A stretch of DNA of 64,000 nucleotides from Halichoerus grypus (lineage: Eukaryota; Chordata; Mammalia; Carnivora; Phocidae): the NCBI RefSeq assembly GCF_964656455.1, contig NC_135716.1:78654484-78718483 (forward strand), written 5' to 3'. The notes beneath the pieces are model-generated. The model searched no databases and was not told the DNA's origin. It saw only the letters and a list, made by a program, of their open reading frames with translations. The translations under genes were made by a program, and so were the position numbers. This document shows positions 34,290-44,923 of the stretch, piece by piece; positions within the stretch are counted from its first letter, which is position 1, and every line of letters starts with the position of its first letter.

Positions 34290-34800
34290 ATTAAAAATCC
34301 TTCCATATATTTACTATCAATTTTGAAGACAAATATATTAAAATTTCTCCAAAGATCTATAGATATGTCAATTCTTCCTTGTAGTTCATTCACTTTTGGT
34401 TTTACATATTTTAAAGTTATGTTACTATGTTCATGAAAGTTTAAAATTGTTATTTTCTCCTCGTAAATTTGCTTTCATGTCCGATCTCTAGAAAGGCTTT
34501 GGTCATCAGATCCATATTAACTTATATTATTAAAATTACACTAGTGTTCTCTTGTGTCATTTGCTTTTCATAATATGATTATTCCATCTGGAAAATTTGC
34601 TACTTTGTTATGGGTATTTGTTGCTTCTGCTTACACTTGCTCATGATGGGTGTAGTTTCAGTTTATGTGATTTTGAGGATTATGAGATTATGATCAATCA
34701 AATTTTATCTGTGGGATTTTTTGAAGCTTTGATTTAAAGTGGATTCCCTTTATTCATTCCATTATGTACCTGGAAGGGGTCACCAGTTGGGAACTTCTTA
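34290..34800 (-). mobile_element. Probable antisense ancient L1 fragment
   Basis: Weak similarity to the reversed L1 endonuclease zone (tctatagatatgtcaattc, cttccttgtagttcattcac). It may continue the antisense piece that ends near 33400. Low certainty. Confidence 0.35.
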
Positions 34801-36703
34801 AAGTAAATGCCAGGTTTATGTCTTTTGAGGGCTACAGCAATAGAGTGGATTCTAGTCTAAAAGATATGTTATAACCAGACTGTCATCAGAAATTCTGTTA
34901 AAGCTGTTTTTCATCCCTCTACATAAAGCATAAAAGTTTTCCTTCTGTCTTATCCTTTGAGCATTTGCTTCTTTTTATAACTTTCCCCTTTCTTGAAAAA
35001 GTCACTTTCTGGGTCTGTTTTTGTGAGAGATTCTCATAATGACTTCCCACCTTGTGCAGGTCTGGGCATTTTCTCCTTTCTTCTTCATGAGTCCCATTAA
35101 AATGGAAACATTTTGTCCATTGAGGATCAAGTGCTTTCATGGCAGCTTTCAGCTTTGGTGCTTTATTACTCTTCCAATCTGATGTTTCAGGATTTGGTAT
35201 TTCTCTCACTCTCTTGCCAAATCAAATGTGTCCATAAAGGGGATATTTGTACCTACTTTTTTATACATGATGTATTGCAAAGGTTATTCAAGAAATTAGT
35301 CTGCTGTATGTATTTTGGAATATGAAGTCTGATTATTGTTGCTCTTTGTTTAACTCTAGTCCTGTATTTTTTAAATTTCCATAACTAAAACATATCATTA
35401 TGATGATAAAGTATTATTTTAAGCAAAGTAGCATTTGTTGAATTGAAACCTTCACTCTAATCCCCCAAATTGTAAAGAAAGTATAGGAACAATGTAATCG
35501 TGATTGTCAAGTATTTTATAAGTTCTTATACTTCTAAAGATGAATAGCTCTTTTTATTTCGAATACATAACACAGGTACTTATGAATGATAAATAAATTT
35601 GAATATATAATAACCACATACACACACACACACATGAATAACAACCATAAAATGAGTATTCTCATATACTGCAATCCAATACATTGAATGTGAATGAAGT
35701 CTTTTTTGTGTGTGAATTTTTAAACTTTATTTTTTCATAACTACTTGGAATGGTTGAGGGTGTTTGAAGCAAAAAAGCATTGCACACAATGCTAAAAACG
35801 CTTTCATACTTTTAATCCTGTAATTTCCTTCCATCTTCCTTAAAGCTTTTATATGTTATAGAGAATGTTAGCTAAGTATACTGTTCATGTTGGTAAACAG
35901 AAAACTTGTTCTTATTTTATAAAACAGCATTAAGAGTCTAAATTTTTACTACCATGAGAAAATGAACTAAGCCATATACCCAAATTTCATATCAGAGAAC
36001 CATTTCAATAGTTGTGAACACACATGATGCTGTCCTACCTCAAGGTCTAATGTGATGGGGTATTTTTGTTATATTTTATTCCTAGAGCAGAAGTTGATGA
36101 CAACAAAATGAAGAAAAGGAATCAAAGCCCCAAACTGAACTGATACGCCCTTTTTCCCATGGCTCTCCATGGAATTCAACCTCCAGTCTTTCGCTCAACT
36201 TCGAGTCCACCGACTCCTTCTGAAATTGACGTGGTAACAGCGCAGAACAGACATCAGAGCAACAGGGTTCGAATAGCTTTTCTATCACTCTCACGGTCAT
36301 TTGAAAATCAAATAATCTTTCTTACTCTCAAAATTGGTAGAGTTGTCATGATGAGTATGTTTTTATTAGATGTGAAAATAGTGCTTTGTAGACTGTAAAG
36401 GCCATTAAATGTAATTGGCTTTTATTCTAAATCCTAGAATTAAATTGTATATAGAGTTGGCCTTGTGAGCTTCCATTTGATTTTTTTCTATTAAATCTAC
36501 TGTGGATTTATTTTCATTTTATGTAATGAGATAAGAACATTATTACAGTCACCACCTTATTATGAAGGTGTTGAATTACAATACAAGGGAGCAATTACCA
36601 AGGTCAGGAAATAGTATTTTAAAAATTGATTTAGACATATAACAGATGTAAAATTCCTTAGCCCTCTGGACTATCTCCCTAGTGCCTTTAAAAAGTCTAC
36701 TAC
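34800..36703. other. No supported gene; two unexplained open segments
   Basis: A 96-codon Lys/Glu-rich minus-strand frame at 34919-35209 and a segment at 36098-36300 with several CpGs stand out, but neither shows a recognisable domain, and no splice or expression evidence is available. A short CA run lies at 35618-35633. The rest is AT-rich. Confidence 0.4.
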
Positions 36704-36704
36704 T

Positions 36705-36915
36705 GGGGCGCCTGGGTGGCTCAGTTGGTTGAGCGACTGCCTTCAGCTCAGGTCATGATCCTGGAGTCCCAGGATCGAGTCCCACATCGGGCTCCCTGCT
36801 CAGCAGGGAGTCTGCTTCTCCCTCTGACCCTCCCCCCTCTCATGTGCTCTCTCTCTCATTCTCTCTCTCAAATAAATAAATAAAATCTTTAAAAAAAATA
36901 AAAAAAATAAAAAAT
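36705..36915 (+). mobile_element. CAN-type SINE
   Basis: Head ggggcgcctgggtggctcag, caaataaataaataaaatc and an A-rich tail. A perfect 15-bp duplication aaaaagtctactact lies at 36690-36704 and 36916-36930. Confidence 0.96.
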
Positions 36916-37500
36916 AAAAAGTCTACTACTACTTCATTAATACAATTCTCATCATAGCCTAATGTAATTTTATTAGATATTTCCTATATATGAGTACACA
37001 TTAGCAATATGAAATGAGTTATTATATTTATCAATATACCAATCATACTTAAATTAGTAACATTTAAATATGTAAACATTCATATCATGATAAAGTTTCT
37101 TTTTATTAAATTAACATATTTGGACCATGTTGAATCACAGCCTTAAAATTCAACTTCCTTTTGGTATTAGCACATTTATTCCATTAATGTTCAATACTAA
37201 TAAGCTTTAAAAATATTTTTTCTGCATTTACCCTTTAACTGTTTTCCCCCCAAACTCAATAAATAAGTTTTCTATTTCTACTAAATATTAACAGAACATC
37301 TGGTGTATTGACCAATCTCTGTCCCAAAAAACCTTGTAATAATGGTATTCCAAATGTTCTTCTGGCATGTATTCTAGGGTAAATACATCTAATATTCTCA
37401 AAAAACATTTGTTAAATTACATTTTCCAATTTATTGTTGACATAGAATTTTAGCAACTTTCTTGTCCTTATTAAAAGAATCCCAAGATTCCTTTTCTAAT

Positions 37501-37579
37501 ATTCAAATATCATGATTCATAAATGTACAATTTTTTTTACTAACATTCAAATATCATGATTCATGATTGTACAATTTTT
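37501..37579. repeat. Two-copy local tandem duplication
   Basis: attcaaatatcatgattcat followed by a tgtacaattttt tail occurs at about 37501-37535 and again at 37546-37579 with few changes. The unit is about 44 bp. Confidence 0.85.
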
Positions 37580-37608
37580 GTCTGTTTGTTTAGAAAGGCA
37601 GACTGCCA

Positions 37609-37790
37609 GGGCGCCTGGGTGGCTCAGATGGTTAAGCGTCTGCCTTCGGCTCAGGTCATGATCCCAGGGTCCTGGGATCGAGTCCCGCATCGGGCTCTCT
37701 GCTCCTTGGGAGCCTGCTTCTCCCTCTGCATCTCTCTCTCTCTGTCTCTCATGAATAAATAAATAAAATTAAAAAAAAAAAAAAAAAAAA
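37609..37790 (+). mobile_element. CAN-type SINE, short 3' variant
   Basis: Head gggcgcctgggtggctcag, then a shortened CT part tctctctctctctgtctctc followed by atgaataaataaataaa and a poly-A of about 21. A perfect 17-bp duplication agaaaggcagactgcca lies at 37592-37608 and 37791-37807. The catgaataaataaa variant is shared only with the SINE at 62494. Confidence 0.96.
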
Positions 37791-38003
37791 AGAAAGGCAG
37801 ACTGCCACACACAGCACCTCACTTGGATGTTTGGAAGTTTGACAATCCCTGTTATTCTACTAATATCTATGGTGCAATGAGAGAGAAAGGGGACATCCGT
37901 CTAGCCAGCCAGATCAACCAAATCAGCCCTTGCAATCAATGGGATAACTGATGCAGCCAGATCATCCTCACACCCAAATTCTTTCAATTTTTTTAAAAAA
38001 AGT

Positions 38004-38195
38004 TGCAACAAACTGGTGGTTGCCATAGGGGAGGTGGATGGGCAGACGGGTGAAATAGATAAAGGAGATTAATGAATTCTGCGAAATATACAGAATTGTT
38101 AAATCATTATACTGAACACCTAAAACAAAAATAACAGTGCATGGTAACCATACAGGCTAGTAAACACTAATTCAATAAAATCTGAAACAAATTTG
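38004..38195 (+). mobile_element. L1 3'UTR fragment
   Basis: aaactggtggttgccatagg, cagacgggtgaaatagataa and ttgttaaatcattatactga are landmarks of the old L1 3' end. It is truncated at the 5' side. Confidence 0.7.
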
Positions 38196-38908
38196 TTGAA
38201 GTAACTTAAAATAAGTAGATGTCATAGATATGTGGCAACAACCTCCTTCCTCCAAAGCAATCACCACTCTTTAAGATGTGGTTGATTGAATTTTATTTTC
38301 CTTTCACCAGGTTCTCATAAAAACTGAATATATGATTATTGACAAAATAAGTAGCACATATTTTCCTTCAGCACATATTTCCTTCAGTCCTACTGGAGGG
38401 ATAGGAGTTCCATATTTAAAAAGCAGTTGGAAAAAAAAAAAAAAAGCAATTGAGAAAAAAAAATATATATATAAAATGAAGTGCTAAAACACATTGAACC
38501 ACAAATAATAAATGCTAAGAAATCTAAAATAAAAATGAATCTAAAATAAAAGATCAATAATATCTAAAGAGGGGATTTAAAATTGTTCTTGTCCCTTTAT
38601 AGCTTTGGAAGGCACCTATATGAAAGGATAAGGAAGAAGGCCAAACAGTCAAATAAGCTTCCTCATCTAAAACAATCCATGGAATGACAGATGTCCCAGG
38701 ATCCTGTCAGCACTAAAGAGTTAGACATTTGTCAGAAAGGGAGACACATCTGAGCCATGCTTCTGATGGAGATAGAAACTCTCTTTCTTTAAAAAACAAA
38801 ACAAAACAACAACAAAAAGCTTTTTGTTTTACAATTAATGTTAATCAATGGATTTGCCAATATATTTTTCCATAAATAAACTATTCTAATTAAGACTGAT
38901 CACTAATT

Positions 38909-39117
38909 TGTGGCCCCTGGGTGGCACAGTGGTTGAGCGGCAGATTCTTGGTCTCAGCTCAGGTCCTGATCTTGGGTTCATGAGATAGAGCGCACTGTCA
39001 GGCTCTGTGCTCAGTGTAGAGTCTGCTTGAGACTCTTTCCCTCTCCTTCTGCCCCTTACCCTACTATCTCTCTCTCTTTCTCTCAAATAAATAAATAAAT
39101 AAATCTTAAAAAAAAAA
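38909..39117 (+). mobile_element. CAN-type SINE, older subfamily
   Basis: Head cccctgggtggcacagtgg and a decayed B box. A 17-bp duplication aagactgatcactaatt lies at 38892-38908 and 39118-39134. Confidence 0.94.
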
Positions 39118-39324
39118 AAGACTGATCACTAATTCAATTTTGCAACTAAACTAGATATTGGTCATAAGAATTTTATTGTTGTTAATTCTTATTACTCTGT
39201 GGCAAATAGTATGTGAATGGTCATCTGGGATAAATTTAATTAAACTCATAATCTCCTTCTAAAAATTGTCTAGAACATTTGAATATTATACGGATGCATA
39301 CATGCATACTTTAAAGACACAAGG

Positions 39325-39526
39325 TAGGGGTGCCTGGATAGCTCAGTTGGTTAAGTGTCTGCCTTAGCTCAGGTCATGATACCAGGGTCCTGGCATTGAG
39401 CCCCACATCAGGCTCCCTGCCCAGAGGGGAGCCTGCTTCTCCCTCTCCCTTTGCCCGTCCCCCACTCATGCTCACTCGTTCTCTCTATCTTTCTCTCTCT
39501 CTCAAATAAATAATCTTAAAAAAAAA
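39325..39526 (+). mobile_element. CAN-type SINE
   Basis: Head ggggtgcctggatagctcag, CT-rich part, caaataaataatctt tail. A 13-bp duplication taaagacacaagg lies at 39312-39324 and 39527-39539. Confidence 0.94.
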
Positions 39527-39539
39527 TAAAGACACAAGG

Positions 39540-41029
39540 GAATGTATGGCAGTGGCCCTATAATCGGGACAAGCAAAACTGTAAGTAGTTTAGAGGCATA
39601 AGAAAAGTTGTTTCTAAATGGATGTTATTCAGGGAGGCATCACTGAAACGCTCACCATTGCACAGGCATGCCTAAATTGTGCTGTAGCTGCATCTACACA
39701 TTCTCTGAAGGAACAGTTCTGAAAAATATTCCAACCAAAACTTCCATTCAAATTGGTCAGCTTGATCTTAAAACACAGCTGCTCAAAGGAAGTGAATGGT
39801 ACTTTTGAATTCCTGCCAATCACACTGCCACATGGACAAACCGTATCTGATCTGCTCCATTCAATAGCACATTTGGGATTTGAATTTTTCTGCTAGTGAG
39901 TATATATAGACAGAGCCTCGGTGAATAGACCACATGACACAGTGTGAATTAACTATCTCAAATCACTGAGGCACCTTGTAGTAGAAAAACAAAATACTTA
40001 TCATTTGGTAAAGTATTTGGTTTTGGGTTTTTGTTGTCACTTTTGTTGTTGTTTGCTCATATGTCTTTCCTACAGACCTGTGAATTCTTGGAGGGCAAGA
40101 GTTGTGTGTATTTTTATTTAATCACACACTATTTATATGTGTAGACAATGTTTGCCTAATGGAAACCTAGTAGGTAAAGAGTGATTATGTTATAGCTTCC
40201 ATGTATTCCTGCATCTCAACAAAAATTCCACCTTGTTTTACAGAGAGATATTTCTCCTACAAGTGAATTTCATTATTCAGGTTGGATAGAAACCCTGTCA
40301 TTCATTAGGGGATATAATCTGCATGTCTTTACTGATGGTTAAAATGGTTCCCTATCTGGAACCAGATGAATACACGAAAGAAAAACGTTGCCGAGGCAAC
40401 AGAGCTGCTTTGTTTGAATGACTTTCTTTATTATCACAATGGAAGTTAAAATAGACTATGTTCAAGAAATTACTGAGTTTGTATATAAGTGTGCTGATGG
40501 AGAGAATAAGAGAAAAAACTATTGCTTTTAAGTGGCAGATGTGAAATTTCTAGACTTCTTTCAATGTTGTTGGATTATATTTTAATACATTTTATTCTGT
40601 AAAAACTATTATTGAAATCCCTGAAAAAATTCAGTTTATTGAAGTGCACATATCCAGTTTGCTATTTATTTTTCACTCATTTATTTCTCCTTTTGAACTG
40701 TGAGCATCTTGAGAGGGGAAGCCTTGTTGACCGTGTTCACAGAGGTTGACTCATATACTAGGAGACAGAGAATGACAGGAAAATAAATTCTGAAACTCGG
40801 TGTCTGACACTATCTAATGTGCAAATTCTTTCATCCCATTAAACCAAAATGATTTTATATTTGTAATTGTAGCATTTCTTACGAAAATAAAATACTTTTT
40901 ATAAATACTTGATATCTCTCTTTTAAAAGGCATCAGAGGTAGAATCTTATAGCTCGTTTTGTTGATAATTATTTCATTTCTCTTAAAAGTCTCTTTTTTC
41001 CTCTCAAAATTCTCTTAATGGAGAAGTAG
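39540..41029. other. No gene; two L2-like 3' ends
   Basis: 40070-40195 (ctgtgaattcttggagggc, then cctagtaggtaaagagtga) and 40690-40800 (aactgtgagcatcttgagag) resemble L2 3' ends in plus orientation. The match is short and from memory. Other sequence is unrecognised. Confidence 0.4.
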
Positions 41030-41250
41030 TAACACATACAAGTTCTAAAACCAAATTGCTTGGCTTGGAATTCCAGCTCTGACTGTAATAGATTTGTTAC
41101 TTCAAGGTGAATTAGAGGAAAAGATTATTTCTACATGGTGTTGTTATTAAGATTAAAAAAGTCAAGACACTGAAGAATTAACACATGTCTGGCATGAAGT
41201 AAGTATGAAGCAGTCAATATTTTTTTTACATAGTCATTATTATTAACTGA
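41030..41250 (+). mobile_element. MIR-like SINE, diverged
   Basis: The order fits MIR: a gcttggcttggaattccagc tRNA-like middle, then gttattaagattaaaaaagt, acatgtctggcatgaagtaa and gtcattattattaac at the end. Divergence and an internal loss suggest great age. Confidence 0.65.
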
Positions 41251-41429
41251 ATATAATCATATGGAGAAAATGAAATATAGTATTCTCTGATAATAAAGTT
41301 CTGATCAAAATCAATTCAAATGTCAGAAATGGTTTTCTATTACTATTCTATATTTCTATTAACATTTCTATTTATAGCAGTCATTTTCAAATAATAATAG
41401 TGCAAATGGCATATATATATGTATATATT

Positions 41430-41617
41430 CCTTTAGAGAGGAAGAGCGAGAGAGAGGCAGGTGAGGGATGGAGGGAGAGGGTGAGAGAGAATCTTAATCA
41501 GGCTCAATGCCCAGCATGGAGCCCAATGCAGGGCTCGATCACACAACCCTGAGATCATGACTTGAGCTGAAATCAAGAGTTGGACGCTTACCCAACTGAG
41601 CCACCCAGGATCCCCAA
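41430..41617 (-). mobile_element. Older CAN-type SINE, minus strand
   Basis: GA-rich tail side (gagaggaagagcgagagaga), middle gggctcgatcacacaaccct, head revcomp of gagccacccaggatcccc. An atggcat repeat (41406-41412 and 41624-41630) may be the decayed duplication. Confidence 0.9.
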
Positions 41618-41983
41618 CAGATGGCATGTATTTAAAATGCATCCTTTAAACATTTCCATATTAGGTAGAACAGATTTCTTGTATTCTCCTGATATAAGTG
41701 CTAAACAATAAAGCTCCAGATTTCTGTACACTGTTATGAAATTTATTTCAATATCATATCATATATTCTTTGGTCTGATTTTGTAACACCCTGTTTCCCC
41801 ACTTGTATTGTTAAATAACAATGACTCTAAAATATTAGTCTTGAAAAAAACAATCATAAATTATCCATGTGTGAATTTCAGTCATTGAAGGAGTCTTACA
41901 CTACAGATAGTATCTGAAAAGATGCACAACTTATCTAAGAGCAAAGTTAATTAGTTGATTATGTACAATTAAGAGTAGCTTCT

Positions 41984-42103
41984 AGGGACACCTTGTTGGC
42001 TCACTCAACAGAGCATGTGACTCTTGATCTTGGGGTTGTAAGTTCAAGGCCCATGTTGGGTATAGAAATTACTTAAAAATAAGATGTTTTAAAAAATAAA
42101 AAG
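41984..42103 (+). mobile_element. Short CAN-type SINE variant
   Basis: gggacaccttgttggctcac, gcatgtgactcttgatcttgg and the distinctive catgttgggtatagaaattacttaaaaataa-type 3' end, which lacks the CT-rich part of the other copies. It is an older, shorter subfamily. Confidence 0.85.
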
Positions 42104-42310
42104 GGGGGCACCTGGGTGGTTCAGTTGGTTAAGTGTCCAACTCTTGATTTTGGCTCAGGTTATAATTTCAGGGTCCTGAGATTGAGCCCCTTGTCAGGGT
42201 CTGTCTGTGCTCAGAGGGGAGTCTCCCTGAGATTCTCCTCTCTCTCTCTTTCCCTCTGCCCCTCCCCCCACTCTTGCTCTCTCTTTCTCTCTCTAAAATA
42301 AAAAAAAAGA
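42104..42310 (+). mobile_element. CAN-type SINE directly after another SINE
   Basis: Head gggggcacctgggtggttca, a gtccaactcttgattttggc variant, a long CT-rich part and a ctaaaataaaaaaaaag tail. It probably inserted into the A-rich tail of the SINE at 41984, giving a head-to-tail pair. Confidence 0.92.
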
Positions 42311-43430
42311 CTAACTTCTAATTGTGTTTGTTTTATACCCTGCCACTTCTAAGAGTTAAAGTACCATGAAACTAATCTTTTTTTATAAATTTGTTGGTAT
42401 TATTACAATACTCCTTTGAGATATCTGAAGAAATCCATGAGTGTTACAAACTGGTGGAAATCACTCTATTATTTAATTGTTGTCTAATTCTATTTAGCAA
42501 TGACAGGGCTGCCATTAAAGTATTTCTATTTCTTTTTAGAATTAATTAAATTGATTTTCAAAGATTTATTTTCACATTTATGCCAATCCTAGGTTAATAT
42601 TTACAGGAATAAAACTTGTAGTTTACTTAAAGATATCGAGACCAAAAAAATTTTTTTGACTGGCAAGAACAAGACAGAAAAACACAGTCAGGATAATCCA
42701 CTGGTGAGCACAATTCATGCCCAGATAATACAGTATTGATTTTATCCACTTCAGTACCACATCCATTAGACAACAAAAACATATCTGGCACAGATGTAGG
42801 TATAGTGAAGATAACAGATATAAGTATAGTGAAGATAATTTAAAATATTAAAAAATTCAAAGTTGTTCATTTAAGAAAATAAATCTTATTTGTAGATATA
42901 CTTCAAAAGTCACAAGATAGACAGCAAGGCTGTAGCAGTCACCCTCACTTGAGGAAATCAAACATTTCTGTTCCTGTTTTAATGCATTAGTAAATTGTTG
43001 AATTTAGATTAAATTCTCTGTCTGTACACAAAATGCATCCACTACAATTTTTTCCAGGAAATAACACTGTATATTTTTCATAACCTTATAAAACTGAAAG
43101 GTCTCTAAGGCAGGACTGTCCTTTACAGAGCTCATCAATAACAACAAAATTACTAGGTTTAAAAATTATATATTTGCTACAAAAATTGCATTGGCATTGC
43201 CTAGCTATTTCTAGTCATCCTACATTCCTCTTATAACTTCTTATTTTTTAAACTAAAAGTGTTACATTATTCTTCACTACAAATATAACCAGATTTTCTT
43301 ACAAACACATATGCTTTTTTATGTCAACCAGATAGCATGACAAGATAGTACAATGGATAAACTTTTGTATTAACCTCTCTGGTCCCAAGAACCCTTTAGA
43401 ATGCCCAATTAAAAGGTATACACAGATGTT
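42311..43430. other. No gene seen
   Basis: AT-rich sequence, no supported feature. Confidence 0.4.
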
Positions 43431-43689
43431 CCTGGAGGGTATTATGCTAAGTGAAATAAGTCATAAAAATACCAAATGATTTCACTTATCTAAGGAGTCT
43501 AAAAATCATAAGTGAACAAACAAAGCAAAACAGATCCATAAATACAGAGAACAGACTGGTGGTTGACACAGGGAAGGGTGGTGAGGGGATGGGTAAAATA
43601 CATTAAGGGGATTAAAAGGTACAGACTTGCAGTTATAAAATAAATAAGTCACAAGAATGAAAAGTATAGCATAAGAAATACAGTCAATA
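43431..43689 (+). mobile_element. Older L1 3' end, left half (split by the L1 at 43690)
   Basis: ggagggtattatgctaagtg, aaataccaaatgatttcact and cagactggtggttgacacag are L1 end-of-ORF2 and 3'UTR landmarks. The right half continues at 49201 after the younger L1 and its duplicated target. Confidence 0.85.
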
Positions 43690-43948
43690 GGGGCGGAGCA
43701 AGATGGCAGAGAAGTGGAGACCTGGATTTCGTCTGGTCTCAGGAATTCAGCTGGATAGGGATCAAACCATTCTGAACACCTACGAACTCAACAGGAGATG
43801 AAAGAAAAGAATAGCAACAACTCTCTGAACAGAAAAGCGACAACTTTCTGGAAGGTCTTTTCTGATTTGTTTAGAGTATATTTTCTGGGGATGTTATTTA
43901 CCCTGTTAGCATTTTGTTCTCTCATTAATCTATTCTCCTCTGGACAAA
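43690..43948 (+). promoter_or_regulatory. Short L1 5'UTR with splice-like junction at 43854/43855
   Basis: 43690-43854 aligns with 49454-49620 and 43855-43948 with 51173-51266. Everything between is missing. The junction reads ctggaag then gtcttttctg. In the longer copy the missing block begins GTGGGATG and ends with a pyrimidine-rich tract and CAG. Loss of most of the 5'UTR probably weakens the promoter. Confidence 0.9.
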
Positions 43949-44842
43949 ATGACAAGATGGAAAAAATCACCTCAACAAAAAGAACAGAAGGTAGTACCGA
44001 CTGCCAGGGACCTACTCAATATGGACATTAGTATAATGTCGGAACTAGAGTTCAGAATCATCACTTTAAAGATATTAGCTGGGCTTGAAAAAAGCATGGA
44101 AGTTATTAGAGAAACCCTTTCTGGAGAAGTAAAAGAACTAAAATTTAACCAAGTCAAAATCAAAAAGGCTATTAATGAGGTGCAATCAAATATGGGGGCA
44201 CTAACTGCTAGGATAAATGAGGCAGAAGAAAGAATCAGTGAGATAGAGGATCAAATGATGGAAAATAAGAGGTGAGAAAAAGAGAGATAAACAACTACTG
44301 GATCATGAGGGCAGAATTCGAGAGATAAGCGATACCATAAGACGAAACGACATTAGAATAATTGGGATCCCAGAAGAAGAAGAAAGAGAGAGAGGGGCAG
44401 AAGGTATACTGGAGCAAATTATAGCAGAGAACTTCCCTAATTTGGGGAAGGAAACAAGCATCAAAATCCAGGAAGCACAGAGAACCCCTCTCAAAATCAA
44501 TAAAAATATGTCAACACCCCAACATCTACAGTAAAACTTACGAGTCTCAGAGACAAAGAGAAAATCCTGAAAGCAGCTCGGGAGAAAAGATATGTAACCT
44601 ACAATGGTTGAAACATTAGATTGGCAACAGACCTATCCACAGAGACCTGGCAGGCCAGAAAGGACTGGCATGATATATTCAGAGCACTAAAGGAGAAAAA
44701 CATGCAGCCAAGAATACTATATCCAGCTAGGCTGTCATTGAAAATAGAAGGAGAGATAAAAATCTTCCAGGACAAACAAAAAGTAAAGGAATTTGCAAAC
44801 ATGAAACCAGCCCTACAAGAAATATTGAAAGGGGTCCTCTAA
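43949..44842 (+). pseudogene. ORF1: L1 ORF1, broken
   Basis: The start MTRWKKSPQQKEQK matches the intact ORF1 at 11758 in position and type. The coiled-coil part is readable to a TGA at 44273-44275, caused by a small indel (the related copy reads gaagttgag). The RRM zone follows in another frame (about 44277-44515), and a second disruption is at 44521-44535. The C-terminal domain (LSTETWQARKDW, RILYPARLS) is open at 44621-44842. The YPA motif is kept here, unlike at 11758. The ORF1 product would bind L1 RNA, but this copy cannot encode a full protein. Confidence 0.93.
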
Positions 44843-44923
44843 GCAAAGAGAGAGCCTAAAAGCAAAATAGACCAGAAAGGAACACAGACAATATACAGTA
44901 ACAGTCATGTTACAGGCAATATA

